Below, in pieces: positions 43,911-52,514 of a stretch of DNA of 64,000 nucleotides; the stretch's first letter is position 1; each line of letters starts with the position of its first letter. The stretch is taken from positions 2,901,324-2,965,323 of the forward strand of contig NZ_JAHCDI010000004.1 in assembly GCF_019697375.1 (NCBI RefSeq), read 5' to 3'. Below the pieces are notes generated by a model. It had not been told where the DNA came from and ran no database searches. It saw only the letters and a list, made by a program, of their open reading frames with translations. Source of the stretch: Micromonospora tarapacensis (GTDB lineage Bacteria > Actinomycetota > Actinomycetes > Mycobacteriales > Micromonosporaceae). A program made the translations under genes and the position numbers.

Positions 43911-44675
43911 TCAGGCGACCCGGCGCCGGAACAGCAACCCGGAGAGCACCACCGCGACGGCCAGCAGGCCCAGACACCAGGCCGCCGCGCGGGCCGGCGC
44001 CGAGCCGACCGGGGTGTCCAGCAGCAGCCCCCGCAGGGACTCGATGACCGGCGTGACGGGTTGGTTCTCCGCGAAGCCGCGCAGCCAGCCGGGCATGGTC
44101 TCGACCGGCACGAAGGCGCTGCTCGGGTAGGGCAGGAACATCACCAGGAAGGTGTAGCCGCTGGCCGCCTCCGGGGTGCGGGCCAGCAGGCCGAACGCCG
44201 CCGACAGCCACGACACCGCCAGCAGGAACAGCAGCAGTACGCCGGCGGCGGCCAGCCAGCGCAGCGGCTCGACGGCCGGCCGGAACCCGATGGCGACGGC
44301 GACGCCCAGCACCAGCGCGGTGGACACCGTGTTGCGCGCCACGCTGGCCACCACGTGCCCGGTGAGAATCGAGGTGGCGCCGACGTCCATCGTGCGCAGC
44401 CGCTCGATCATGCCGTTGGTCAGGTCGGTGGTGACGCTGACCGCCGTCCCCGCCGCACCGAAGCCGGCACAGAGCAGCAGCACGCCGGGCACCACATAGG
44501 TCACGTACGCGGAGCCGGTCTCGATCGCCCCGCCGAAGAGGTAGACGAAGAGCAGCATCAGGATCACCGGCAGCAGCAACGAGGTGAGCAGCGCGTCGAT
44601 GTTGCGCCGGGACAGCCGGACGCATCGGGCGATCATCACCGCGGCCTGCGCCGGCCGGCCGGTCAGCTCAGACAT
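43911..44675 (-). CDS. ABC transporter permease, DrrB family
   Basis: ABC-2 membrane subunit (254 residues) of a drug-type exporter. Six membrane helices start with IDALLTSLLLPVILMLLFVYLFGG; the DrrB-type motif ERLRTMDVGATSILTGHVVAS follows the second helix pair, and PYPSSAFVPVETMPGWLRGFAENQPVTPVIESLRGL before the last helix is diagnostic. ATG 44675 overlaps the ATPase stop by 8 bp. Controlled, by position, by the divergent TetR protein at 45728. Confidence 0.94.
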   Translation of the reverse strand: MSELTGRPAQAAVMIARCVRLSRRNIDALLTSLLLPVILMLLFVYLFGGAIETGSAYVTYVVPGVLLLCAGFGAAGTAVSVTTDLTNGMIERLRTMDVGATSILTGHVVASVARNTVSTALVLGVAVAIGFRPAVEPLRWLAAAGVLLLFLLAVSWLSAAFGLLARTPEAASGYTFLVMFLPYPSSAFVPVETMPGWLRGFAENQPVTPVIESLRGLLLDTPVGSAPARAAAWCLGLLAVAVVLSGLLFRRRVA

Positions 44676-45633
44676 GGGCCACCTCCCGCTCCGGGTCGGC
44701 CGGACGGCCGGTCAGGGTGAGGAACACGTCGTCGAGGGTGGCCTCCCGGACGGTGAACCGGACCACCCCGTGCCGGTCCGGGTCGACCTCGTCGAGCAGG
44801 CCGCGTACCTGTGGCGCGCTGCCGTCGGTGGCCACCGACAGCGTTAGCCGGGCCGGCTCACGATGGGTGGTCCGCTCGCCCAACCGGCGCGCCGCCTCGG
44901 CGAAGCTGGCCTCGTCGCGCCAGGTCAGCTCCAGTCGCTGGGCACCGAAACGGCCCTTGAGTTCGGCCGCCGTCCCGTCTGCGACGAGCCCGCCGTGGTG
45001 CAGCACCATGATCCGGTCGGCGAGGCGGTCGGCCTCCTCCAGGTACTGCGTGGTGAGCAGCACGGTCACCCCGGCCCCGGCCAGCTCGCCGATCACCTCC
45101 CACAGCCCCTGCCGACTGCGCGGATCCAGGCCGGTGGTGGGCTCGTCGAGGAAGATCACCGGCGGCGTACCGACCAGGCTCGCCGCCAGGTCGAGGCGCC
45201 GCCGCATCCCACCGGAGTAGGTCAGGACCCGCCGGCCGGCGGCGTCGGCCAGGTCGAAGCGGTCCAGCAACGCGGCGGCGCGGTCGCGGGCCGCCGCGCC
45301 ACCGAGCCCGACCAGCCGGGCCAGCATGGTCAGGTTCTCCACGCCGGTCTGCCCGTCGTCGAGCGCCGCGTGCTGGCCGGCGAGGCTGATCGCCCGGCGC
45401 ACCCGGCGCCGCTCGCGCACCACGTCGTGACCGGCGACCCGGGCACTGCCCGAATCCGGCCGGGTCAGCGTGGCCAGGATCCGCACCGTGGTGGTCTTGC
45501 CGGCGCCGTTCTGGCCGAGCAGGGCGTGTACGCCTCCGGTGGGCACCCGCATGGTCAGGCCATCGAGGACGACGACGTCACCGAAGGACTTGCGCAGGTC
45601 GACCAGCTCGACCGCCGGCGGTCCGTTCGCCAT
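44668..45633 (-). CDS. ABC transporter ATP-binding protein, DrrA family
   Basis: ATPase subunit (321 residues) pairing with the DrrB-type permease. Walker A is LLGQNGAGKTTTVRIL (about 38-53), Q loop LAGQHAALDDGQTG, signature YSGGMRRRLDLAASL and Walker B VIFLDEPTTGLDPRSR; the C-terminal domain (RLTLSVATDGSAPQVRGLLD) is typical of DrrA. ATG 45633 lies 19 bp from the first of two palindromic sites at 45652-45688, placing the gene under likely TetR control. Exporters of this class remove anthracyclines and similar hydrophobic drugs; the actual substrate is unknown. Confidence 0.95.
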   Translation of the reverse strand: MANGPPAVELVDLRKSFGDVVVLDGLTMRVPTGGVHALLGQNGAGKTTTVRILATLTRPDSGSARVAGHDVVRERRRVRRAISLAGQHAALDDGQTGVENLTMLARLVGLGGAAARDRAAALLDRFDLADAAGRRVLTYSGGMRRRLDLAASLVGTPPVIFLDEPTTGLDPRSRQGLWEVIGELAGAGVTVLLTTQYLEEADRLADRIMVLHHGGLVADGTAAELKGRFGAQRLELTWRDEASFAEAARRLGERTTHREPARLTLSVATDGSAPQVRGLLDEVDPDRHGVVRFTVREATLDDVFLTLTGRPADPEREVAHV

Positions 45634-45651
45634 AATCACCCTCCGTAATCT

Positions 45652-45688
45652 GCGTATGACATACGCTCTAATGCGTGGACCATACGCA
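45652..45688. promoter_or_regulatory. Paired TetR-type operators between drrA-like and tetR
   Basis: Site 1, GCGTATG-A-CATACGC at 45652-45666, is a perfect 15-bp palindrome. Site 2, TGCGT-N7-ACGCA at 45672-45688, is a weaker copy sharing CATACGC. Centres are 21 bp apart (two helical turns). Both lie between the divergent ABC operon and the TetR gene, the classic layout for autoregulation plus repression of the exporter. Confidence 0.7.
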
Positions 45689-45727
45689 GAGGATAGGGTG
45701 AGGGTCAAGACCGGTCCTGGAGGTGGA

Positions 45728-46519
45728 GTGGACGACGCCCACGTCGAACTGCCCGAGAACATCGCGCTCGCCTGGGGGTTGCGCGAGCGCCCCAGCCGTG
45801 GCCCGAAGCGCAGCCTGAGCCTTGATCAGGTGATCGCCGCCGGGATCCAGGTAGCCCAGGCCGAAGGGCTCCCGGCGGTGTCGATGAGCCGGGTCGCCGC
45901 CGAGCTGGGCGTGGCCACCATGTCGCTCTACCGGTACGTGCCGACCAAGCAGGACCTGCTCGACCTCATGGTCGACATCGCCTTCGGTCCACCGCCCCGC
46001 CCGCGCGGCCCGGACGAGGGCTGGCGACCGGCGCTGGCCCGGTGGGGCGAGGGAAATCTCGTCGCGCTGCGCCGGCAGCCCTGGATGCGACACGTGCCGA
46101 TCAGCGGTCCGCCGATCAATCCCAACCAGGTGCGCTGGATGGAGTACGGGCTCGCCGCGTTGCGCGGCACCGGCCTGCGGGCCGCCGAACGGATCTCCAC
46201 CATCATGCTGGTCAGCGGGTACGCCCGCAGCTGGGCCACGCTCACCGCCGATCTCGCCGAGGCCGCCGCCCGCACCGGGCGGACGCCCGAGGAGGTGGGC
46301 CTGCGCTACTGGCAACAGCTGGCCGTGGTGACCGCTCCCGGCCCGTACCCGGCCATCCACGAATTGCTGTCCGAGGACGACGAGGACGACGGGGACATCG
46401 ACGCGGAGTGGCGGTTCGGACTGGACCGGGTGCTCGACGGCGTGGCGATGCTGATCGAGGCCCGCGCCGCCGGCCCGGCCCGCGACGGCGGCGTGGGCCC
46501 GTCCGGCGCCGGTGGTTGA
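45728..46519 (+). CDS. TetR/AcrR family transcriptional regulator
   Basis: Repressor-type regulator, 263 residues from GTG 45728, which follows GGAGGTGGA. HTH: LSLDQVIAAGIQVAQAEGLP, VSMSRVAAELGVATMSLYRYV, PTKQDLLDLMVD (about 35-80), then a TetR_C ligand-binding domain (HVPISGPPINPNQVRWMEYG). An upstream ATG at 45671 would put operator site 2 inside the gene and is less likely. An acidic loop SEDDEDDGDIDAEW precedes the last helix. It diverges from the DrrAB-type exporter; the ligand is probably the exported drug. Confidence 0.93.
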   Translation: MDDAHVELPENIALAWGLRERPSRGPKRSLSLDQVIAAGIQVAQAEGLPAVSMSRVAAELGVATMSLYRYVPTKQDLLDLMVDIAFGPPPRPRGPDEGWRPALARWGEGNLVALRRQPWMRHVPISGPPINPNQVRWMEYGLAALRGTGLRAAERISTIMLVSGYARSWATLTADLAEAAARTGRTPEEVGLRYWQQLAVVTAPGPYPAIHELLSEDDEDDGDIDAEWRFGLDRVLDGVAMLIEARAAGPARDGGVGPSGAGG

Positions 46520-46528
46520 GCCCGCCGG

Positions 46529-47521
46529 TCAGGCCCGCTCCAGCAGGGTCAGCACCGCCTGCTCGGCCTGCTCGCGAGGAGTCTCCGCGCCCACCGGCAC
46601 CACCACACCGTCGTGGAACAGGTCCACCACCCGCGGGTCCACGTAGGACGCCCGAGCCACCGTCGGTGTGTTGCCGAGCAGCTCCGCCACCTGCCGCATC
46701 ACCGACACCACCGCCCGCCGCCGGGCCGTCGGAGACCGGGGCGAGCCGAGCGCGGCCAGTTCGGTCGCCGCCCGCACCGTCGCGTGCCAGGTACGGAAGT
46801 CCTTCGCGGTCATCTCGCCGCCGCTGGCCTCGCGCAGGTACTCGTTGACCTCGTCGGCGCGCACGTCCCGCCAGTGCCGCCCGTCCCAGTAGCCGAACAG
46901 CCGGTCCGCCGCCCGCCGACGACGGCGCAGGTTGGCCAGCACCCGGCACAGCTGCGGATCGGAGACCCGCCGCACCTGCTCGACGCCGCCCTTGGCCGGG
47001 AACTCGAAGACCACGCAACCCCCGCGGAACCGGGCGTGCTCGGGGCGCAGCGTGGCCACCCCGAACGTCGGGTCGTCACCCGCCGCGTACTGGTCGCTGC
47101 CGACCCGGAACGTGCCCATGTCGAGCAGCCGGGTCACCGTCGCCAGCACCCGCTCGCGGCACAGCCCCCGCCCGGCCAGGTCGTCGCCGACCCGCTCGCG
47201 CAGCACCGGCAACCGGCGGGCCACCTCCCGCACGTGGTCGAACTTCGCCTCGTCCTGCCGCTGCCGCCAGAGCGGGTGGTAGAGGTACTGCCTGCGACCG
47301 GCGACGTCGACGCCGGTGGCCTGGATGTGCCCGTTCGGGTGGGGCGAGATCCAGACCTCACGCCAGGCGGGCGGGATGACCAGGGCGCGCAGCCGGGCCA
47401 GCTCGTCGGGGTCGCGTACCGGCCCGCCGCCCGGGTCCAGGAACGACCAGCCCTGCCCCCGCCGGCGGCGCCCGTACCCCGGACGGCCCGGGTCGCTACG
47501 CCGCAACCGCACGGTCCGCAC
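46529..47521 (-). CDS. DNA topoisomerase IB
   Basis: Poxvirus/bacterial type IB topoisomerase, 330 residues from GTG 47521. The N-terminal domain has IPPAWREVWISPHPNGHIQATG and RRQYLYHPLWR; the catalytic domain has MGTFRVGSDQYA, EMTAKDFRTWHATVRAA and the active-site Tyr in VARASYVDPRVVDLF (about 294). The catalytic Arg/Lys/Arg set appears to be present. The start overlaps the end of the GT9 gene by 26 bp, so it is the last gene of the heptose/glycosyltransferase operon, an odd partner for carbohydrate genes. Confidence 0.92.
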   Translation of the reverse strand: MRTVRLRRSDPGRPGYGRRRRGQGWSFLDPGGGPVRDPDELARLRALVIPPAWREVWISPHPNGHIQATGVDVAGRRQYLYHPLWRQRQDEAKFDHVREVARRLPVLRERVGDDLAGRGLCRERVLATVTRLLDMGTFRVGSDQYAAGDDPTFGVATLRPEHARFRGGCVVFEFPAKGGVEQVRRVSDPQLCRVLANLRRRRRAADRLFGYWDGRHWRDVRADEVNEYLREASGGEMTAKDFRTWHATVRAATELAALGSPRSPTARRRAVVSVMRQVAELLGNTPTVARASYVDPRVVDLFHDGVVVPVGAETPREQAEQAVLTLLERA

Positions 47522-48449
47522 GCACCGCCCGTTCCACCTCGCCGACCGCGGCCAGCACCTCGTCGACGCCGATGGCGGCCACCGACGGACGGCGGCCCGT
47601 CCCCGCCGCACCGGGCGGGTCTCCCGGGCCGGCCCAGAGCACCCGGTGCCGCCGACGTCCCGGGGGCGGACCCCACCGGCTGGGCGGGACCGGGCCGAAC
47701 AACACCACCGAGGCGGTGCGGTAACCGGTGGCCAGGTGCGCCACCCCGGTGTCGCCGCTGACCACCAGCCGGGCGTGCGCGACCAGGGCGGCCAGCTGGG
47801 CCAGGTCGGTCCGGCCGGCCAGGACCGCGGCGGCGGGCAGTCCGGCGGCCTGCGCGATCCGGGCGGCGCCGGCCCGCTCCGGCGCGCTGCCGGTCACCAC
47901 GACCCGGTGCCCGCGGGCGGTCAGCTCCCGGGCCAGCGCGGCGTACCGCCCGGCCGGCCAGCGCTTGGCCGGGACCTTCGAGCCGGGATGCAGCACCGTG
48001 ACCCCGGTGTGCCCGGCCATCCGGTGCGGCCGGCGCAGGTCCAGCTCCGTCGGATCGGCCGGGACACCGTAACCGCGCAGCAGCCGGCACCAGCGTGGCA
48101 CCTCGTGCTCGTCGTCGTCCCAGTCCGGGCCGTCGGCGTGCCCGGCGTCGGCGTTGGCGAAGGCGAGCAGCCGCTCGGGGCGGAGGGCCGTGAGCAGCCG
48201 GTGCGAGTCCGGACCTCGGCCGTGCAGGTTGACCGCGATCTCGACGGTCCCGGTCGGCCGGTCCAACCGGTCCAGCCCGTCGGTGGGCAGCAGCCGGTCG
48301 ACGCCGCCGACCAGCTCGACCAGCGGCCCGAGCCAGCCCGGCGCAGCGAGCACCAGCTCCCGATCGGGGTACGCCGCCCGCAGCGCCCGCAGCGCCGGGA
48401 CCGCGGTGGCCAGGTCACCGACGCCGAGGGCACGCAGCGCCAGGATCAC
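47496..48449 (-). CDS. Glycosyltransferase family 9 (heptosyltransferase-like)
   Basis: GT-B transferase of 317 residues. The beginning ALRALGVGDLATAVPALRAL is the GT9 acceptor-side motif; the donor half shows VTVLHPGSKVPAKRWPAGRY, HRVVVTGSAPERAGA, LARLVVSGDTGVAHLATGYR and FGPVPPSRWGPP. Characterised GT9 enzymes transfer heptose from ADP-heptose to LPS core; here there is no LPS, but hldE and gmhA are in the same operon, so an ADP-heptose donor is a reasonable inference. GTG 48449 overlaps the SDR stop by 4 bp. The frame is intact. Confidence 0.92.
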   Translation of the reverse strand: MILALRALGVGDLATAVPALRALRAAYPDRELVLAAPGWLGPLVELVGGVDRLLPTDGLDRLDRPTGTVEIAVNLHGRGPDSHRLLTALRPERLLAFANADAGHADGPDWDDDEHEVPRWCRLLRGYGVPADPTELDLRRPHRMAGHTGVTVLHPGSKVPAKRWPAGRYAALARELTARGHRVVVTGSAPERAGAARIAQAAGLPAAAVLAGRTDLAQLAALVAHARLVVSGDTGVAHLATGYRTASVVLFGPVPPSRWGPPPGRRRHRVLWAGPGDPPGAAGTGRRPSVAAIGVDEVLAAVGEVERAVRADRAVAA

Positions 48450-49141
48450 GGGTAGGAGGTCTCCTGCTCGGCGCAGACCACCATCTCGCGCACCGCGCAG
48501 CCGGCGGGCTGGGACAGCGCGAACATGACGGCGGCGGCGGTGTCCCCGGGGTCGTTGAGGATCGCCTCCGGGCCCGGACGGTACTGCGGATCGCGGTCGT
48601 CGAAGAAGGCCGTCCGCATCCCGCCCGGCACCAGCAGCGTGACACCCACCGTCCCGGCCAGTTCGGCGGCGAGCGCCCGGGTGAACCCGACCACCCCGAA
48701 CTTCGCCGCGCAGTACGCCGTCGCGTCGCTGACCGCCTTGACCCCGAGGGTGGAGGCCACCGTGACGACGGTGCCGCGGGACGCCGCCAGGAACGGCAAC
48801 GCGGCCCGGATCACCGCGGCGGTGGCCAGCAGGTCGACGGTGACGATCCGCTCCCACGTCGCACCGGGCACGTCGGCCAGCCGGCCGGGCACGTCGATGC
48901 CGGCGGCGGTGACCACGGCGTCCAGCCCGCCCACGCGTTCGGCCAGCTCCCGGGTGGCCGCCTCCGCGGCCCGGGTGTCGGCCAGGTCGCACTCGACCCA
49001 CGGCACCCCGTCACCCGGCGCCTGCCGGTCCAGCACCAGCGGCCGGCCGCCGGAGGCGGCCACCGCCGCCACGACCGCCGCGCCCAACCCGCTGGACCCG
49101 CCGCTGACCAGTACCGTCCGGCCGGTGACCGGAGCGTTCAT
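48446..49141 (-). CDS. Short-chain dehydrogenase/reductase (classical SDR)
   Basis: NAD(P)-dependent oxidoreductase of 231 residues. The cofactor loop is VSGGSSGLGAAV (about 12-23), NAG-type motif VVTAAGIDVPG, catalytic Ser in VVTVASTLGV and YxxxK in AYCAAKFG. The size and TGxxxGxG-type loop mark a classical SDR and argue against HldD, the ADP-heptose epimerase, which is an extended SDR. The substrate might be a sugar or a nucleotide sugar given the operon. ATG 49141 overlaps the hldE stop (ATGA) and its own stop overlaps the GT9 start. Confidence 0.93.
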   Translation of the reverse strand: MNAPVTGRTVLVSGGSSGLGAAVVAAVAASGGRPLVLDRQAPGDGVPWVECDLADTRAAEAATRELAERVGGLDAVVTAAGIDVPGRLADVPGATWERIVTVDLLATAAVIRAALPFLAASRGTVVTVASTLGVKAVSDATAYCAAKFGVVGFTRALAAELAGTVGVTLLVPGGMRTAFFDDRDPQYRPGPEAILNDPGDTAAAVMFALSQPAGCAVREMVVCAEQETSYP

Positions 49142-50625
49142 CGGACGACCTCCGTGCTCTCCGGGGCGACCGCCGGGCTCGTCGAGATCGACGTCCCGGT
49201 GTCGGGACGTCCGGACGAGCGGCCGGCGGCGGCGATCATCTCCGTGGTGGAGCGGCCGTCCAGGTACGGCACCACCACGGCGTGGCCTCCCCAGCGGCGC
49301 AGGATCTCCGCCTCGGGGAGGCTGTCGCCGTCGCCGCCACCGGTGGTGTAGTCACCGCCCTTGACCCAGATGTCCGGGCGCAACCAGGACAGCGCCGCCA
49401 CCGGCGTCGGCTCGTCGAAGATCATCACCGCGTCGACACAGCTCAGCGCGGCCAGCAGGCGGCTGCGGTCGGCCTGGCGCATGACCGGCCGGTCCGGCCC
49501 CTTCAACCCGCTGACGCTGGCGTCCGAGTTGAGGCACACCACCAGGCAGTCACCGAGCTGGCGGGCGGCCTGCAGGGTCGCCACGTGACCGGCGTGCAGC
49601 AGGTCGAAGCAGCCGCCGGTGGCGACGACCGTCCCACCGTCGGCCCGGACCCGGGCCACCGCGGCGGCCGCGGCGGCCACCCCGACCCGGTCCCCGGCCA
49701 TCGCGGCGTGCACCGCCTGCGGGGCCCGGCGCACCGGCGGCGGCAGAGCCGTCGCCACCCCGCCGTGCGCCACGTACGCCGACGCCTCGACCACCGCCTC
49801 CTGCACCGCCTCCGAGACCAGCGCCCCACGGGCCAGGGCCAGGCTCGCGGCGACGGCGAAGCGGTCCCCGCGCCGCATGTGTCCCCTCGGCCGCCACCGG
49901 GGCGGGCACCACCAGCGGGATCGATCCGGCGTGGCTGAGCAACGCGCCGTCGGCGCCCAACGTCACCGCGACCGCACCCGCCCGCCACCGCTGCCGCAGG
50001 CGCTGCGCGCCCTGGGACGCGGTGGCCAGCCGGGTGACCCCCGCGGGCGCCTCCATCAGCTCACGCACCTCCGCCTCGTTCGGCGTGACCAGGTGCGCAC
50101 CGGGCACCGCCGCCGGCCCGCGCGGATGCGGATCCCACACCACCGGAGCCGAGATCGACGCCAGCGCCGCCCGCAGCGCGCTCTGCCGCGCCAGCCCCGG
50201 CCGTAGTCGCTGACCAGCACCACCGACGCCCGGTCGAGCACGCGCAGCACCGCCTCGGCCGGCTCGCCCGACTCGCCGGCGCCGCCACCCCGGTCGTGGC
50301 GCAGCAGCACCCGGCCACCGGCCCGCAAGCGGATCTTCTCCGGCGTCGCCCCGGCCAGCCGCAGCGGGTACACCTGCACCCCGGCGGCGGCCAGCAACAC
50401 GCTCAACCGGGCCCCGCCGGCGTCGTCGGCCAGCGCGGTGACCAGCACCACCTCGGCACCCTGCGCGGCGGCGAAGACGGCGGAGAGGCCGGCGCCGCCC
50501 GGCCGGTCGACGTGCGCGGCCTCGTCGAGCACCGGCACCGGCGAGTCCGGACAGAGCCGGTTGACCACCCCCTCGACGTCCCGGTCGAGCAGGGTGTCAC
50601 CGAGCACAACCACGGGTCCCGTCAC
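49138..50625 (-). CDS. hldE: Bifunctional heptose 7-phosphate kinase / heptose 1-phosphate adenylyltransferase HldE-like (three frameshifts)
   Basis: The kinase half (PfkB fold, about 1-310) phosphorylates D-glycero-D-manno-heptose 7-phosphate at C1; visible are VVVLGDTLLDRDVEG, RPGGAGLSAVFAAAQGAE, TPNEAEVRELM and the restored anion-hole motif GDTCGAGDRFAVAASLAL. The adenylyltransferase half (about 345-496) has the HIGH-type GCFDLLHAGHVATL and LNSDASVSGLKGPDRP. One G of the coding strand is missing in each of the runs at 50195-50198, 49883-49886 and 49866-49869; with all three restored the product is 496 residues, normal for HldE. GTG 50625 follows AGGAGGAGAG. It overlaps the SDR by 4 bp. Confidence 0.9.
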
Positions 50626-50635
50626 GCTCTCCTCC

Positions 50636-51298
50636 TCACGCCTGCACCGACCGGTCGGTGCCGCCCTCCAGCACCACCTCGACGCCGGCACGCACCGGAC
50701 CGGCGGCCGGCGCGGCGGGCACCTCCTGTGCCACGTACGCCTCCATCGCCTGCTCGACGTACTCGCAGAGCAGGTGGCTGGAGACCAGGTGCAGTTCCTG
50801 GACGACCTGGGTGTCCGGCGAGTCCACCGCGAGCACCTCGTGGCAGGTCCCGGCGAGCGGGTTCGGGGCCGGACCGGTGAACGCCCAGCAGCGCAGACCC
50901 GCCTCCCGGCCGGCCCGCGCGGCGGCGAGCAGGTTGCCGCTGCCCCCGCTGGTGGACAGCAGCAACAGGACGTCGTCGGGCCGGCCGTGGGCGCGGACCT
51001 GCCGGGCGAAGACCTCCTCGTAGCCGTAGTCGTTGCCGATCGCGGTCAGCGCCGAGGTCTCGGCGTGCAGGGCGATGGCGGACAGCGGCTGGCGGTCGTC
51101 ACGCAGCTTGCCGACCAGCTCCGCGGTCAGGTGCTGCGCCTCGGCGGCACTGCCGCCGTTGCCGGCGACGAGCAGCCGGCCGCCGGCGGTGAGCCGCTGT
51201 GCCAGGGCCGCACCCCAGCGGGCGAGCAGCGGCTCGCAGTGCCGGTACGGCGGCAGCGCCGCGGCCAGGTGCGCCAGGTGCGTGTCGAGCAGGGTCAC
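50636..51298 (-). CDS. gmhA: D-sedoheptulose-7-phosphate isomerase GmhA-like
   Basis: SIS-domain isomerase of 220 residues converting sedoheptulose 7-phosphate to D-glycero-D-manno-heptose 7-phosphate, the first step to ADP-heptose. Motifs: LLVAGNGGSAAEAQHLTAELVGK (phosphate loop and Zn/His region), TAIGNDYGYEEVFARQV, LLLLSTSGGSGNLLAAA, and the C-terminal VQELHLVSSHLLCEYVE that supplies the metal-site His. GTG 51298 overlaps the upstream GT4 stop by 4 bp and hldE starts 10 bp after its stop. The C-terminal 25 residues beyond the usual end are Ala/Pro/Gly-rich. Confidence 0.93.
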   Translation of the reverse strand: MTLLDTHLAHLAAALPPYRHCEPLLARWGAALAQRLTAGGRLLVAGNGGSAAEAQHLTAELVGKLRDDRQPLSAIALHAETSALTAIGNDYGYEEVFARQVRAHGRPDDVLLLLSTSGGSGNLLAAARAGREAGLRCWAFTGPAPNPLAGTCHEVLAVDSPDTQVVQELHLVSSHLLCEYVEQAMEAYVAQEVPAAPAAGPVRAGVEVVLEGGTDRSVQA

Positions 51299-52514
51299 CG
51301 GGCCACCACCCGGCTCGCGCGGTGCACGGCGGCCACCTCGGCGTAGACCTCGGCGAGGCGCTGGGCGGTGACCGCCCACGAGTAGTGCCGCCGGACGCGG
51401 TCGCGCGCCGCGCCCGCGTACGCGAACCGGCGGATCCGGTCGGCGAGCAGCCCGCGCAGCGCCTCCCCAACGCCCGCGGGTCCCGCGCCGGCACCAGGTC
51501 TCCGGTCACCCCGTCGACGACCGTGTCGCGCAGGCCACCGACGGCGGTCGCCACCACCGGTATCCCGCACGCCATCGCCTCCAGCGGGGTCAGGCCGAAC
51601 GGCTCGTACCAGGGCGCGGCGACCAGGATGTCGGCCGAGCGGTACCAGCGGCCCATCTCCTCACGGGGCACCGCGCCGACCAGCCGAACCCGGTCGGCGA
51701 CGCCGCAACTGCCGGCGAGGGCCCGCAACCGCCGGGCGTACGGGTCGGTCTCCAGCAGGCCGGCCGGCGGGCCACCCACCACCACGCACTCGGCGTCGGG
51801 CACGTGTGCCATCGCGCGCACCACCGTCTGGAAACCCTTGCGTTCCACCAGCCGGCCCACGGTGAGGATCCGGGCCCGCCCGGGTTCCCGCTCGGCGGCC
51901 GGACCCAGCGGGGCGAAGGTGCCCAGGTTCACCCCGGACGGGATGACGGTCATCCGCGACCGGGGCACCCCCATCCGGACCAGCTCGCCCACCTCGTCGC
52001 GGCACTGGGCGACCACCCGGTCCACCGAGCGGCCGAGCTGGAGTTCGTAGCCGACCCGCCGCGCCGGGCTGGTGTCCTGCACGCCCTGGTGGCGGCGCTT
52101 GACGGTGCCGAGCGCGTGGTACGTCTGCACCACCGGCACCCCGGTCTGCCGGCTCGCCTCCAGCGCCGCCAGGCCACTCATCCAGAAGTGCGCGTGGATC
52201 ACGTCGGGAACCCAGTCCCCGCCGCGCCACCGGTCGACCAGCCAGGCGCTGAACGGCCGCATGTGCGGCAGCAGCGCGTCCTTGGTCACCGGCTCGGCCG
52301 GTCCGGCGGGCACGTGTACCACGTCGTAGCCGTCCGGGTTGCGTACGGTCACCGGCAGGTCCACCGCGTCGCGGCGCGTGTAGACCCGCACGTCGTGCCC
52401 GGCGGCGGCGAGCGCGGCGGAGAGTTCCGCGACGTGCGTGTTCTGGCCGCCGGCGTCCTCGCCACCCAGGATGGCGAGCGGGCTGGCATGCTCCGAGATC
52501 ATCGCTATCCGCAT
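51295..52514 (-). CDS. Glycosyltransferase family 4 (one frameshift)
   Basis: GT-B enzyme with a retaining-type donor domain. The beginning MRIAMISEHASPLAILGGED then GGQNTHVAELSAALAAAGH is typical of GT4 sugar transferases; VIHAHFWMSGLAAL, VIPSGVNLGTF, VGRLVERKGFQTVVRAM and the EX7E motif in EPFGLTPLEAMACGIPV are present. One G of the coding strand is missing in the run 51465-51468; restoring it gives RDPRALGEALRGLLADRIRR and a 406-residue protein ending RVVAR. The start overlaps the previous glycosyltransferase by 10 bp and its stop overlaps gmhA by 4 bp. Donor and acceptor are unknown. Confidence 0.92.

Noticed and set aside
48446..49141. HldD (ADP-heptose epimerase)
   Set aside because: It is 231 residues with a classical SDR cofactor motif and YCAAK; HldD is a longer extended SDR with a GxxGxxG start.
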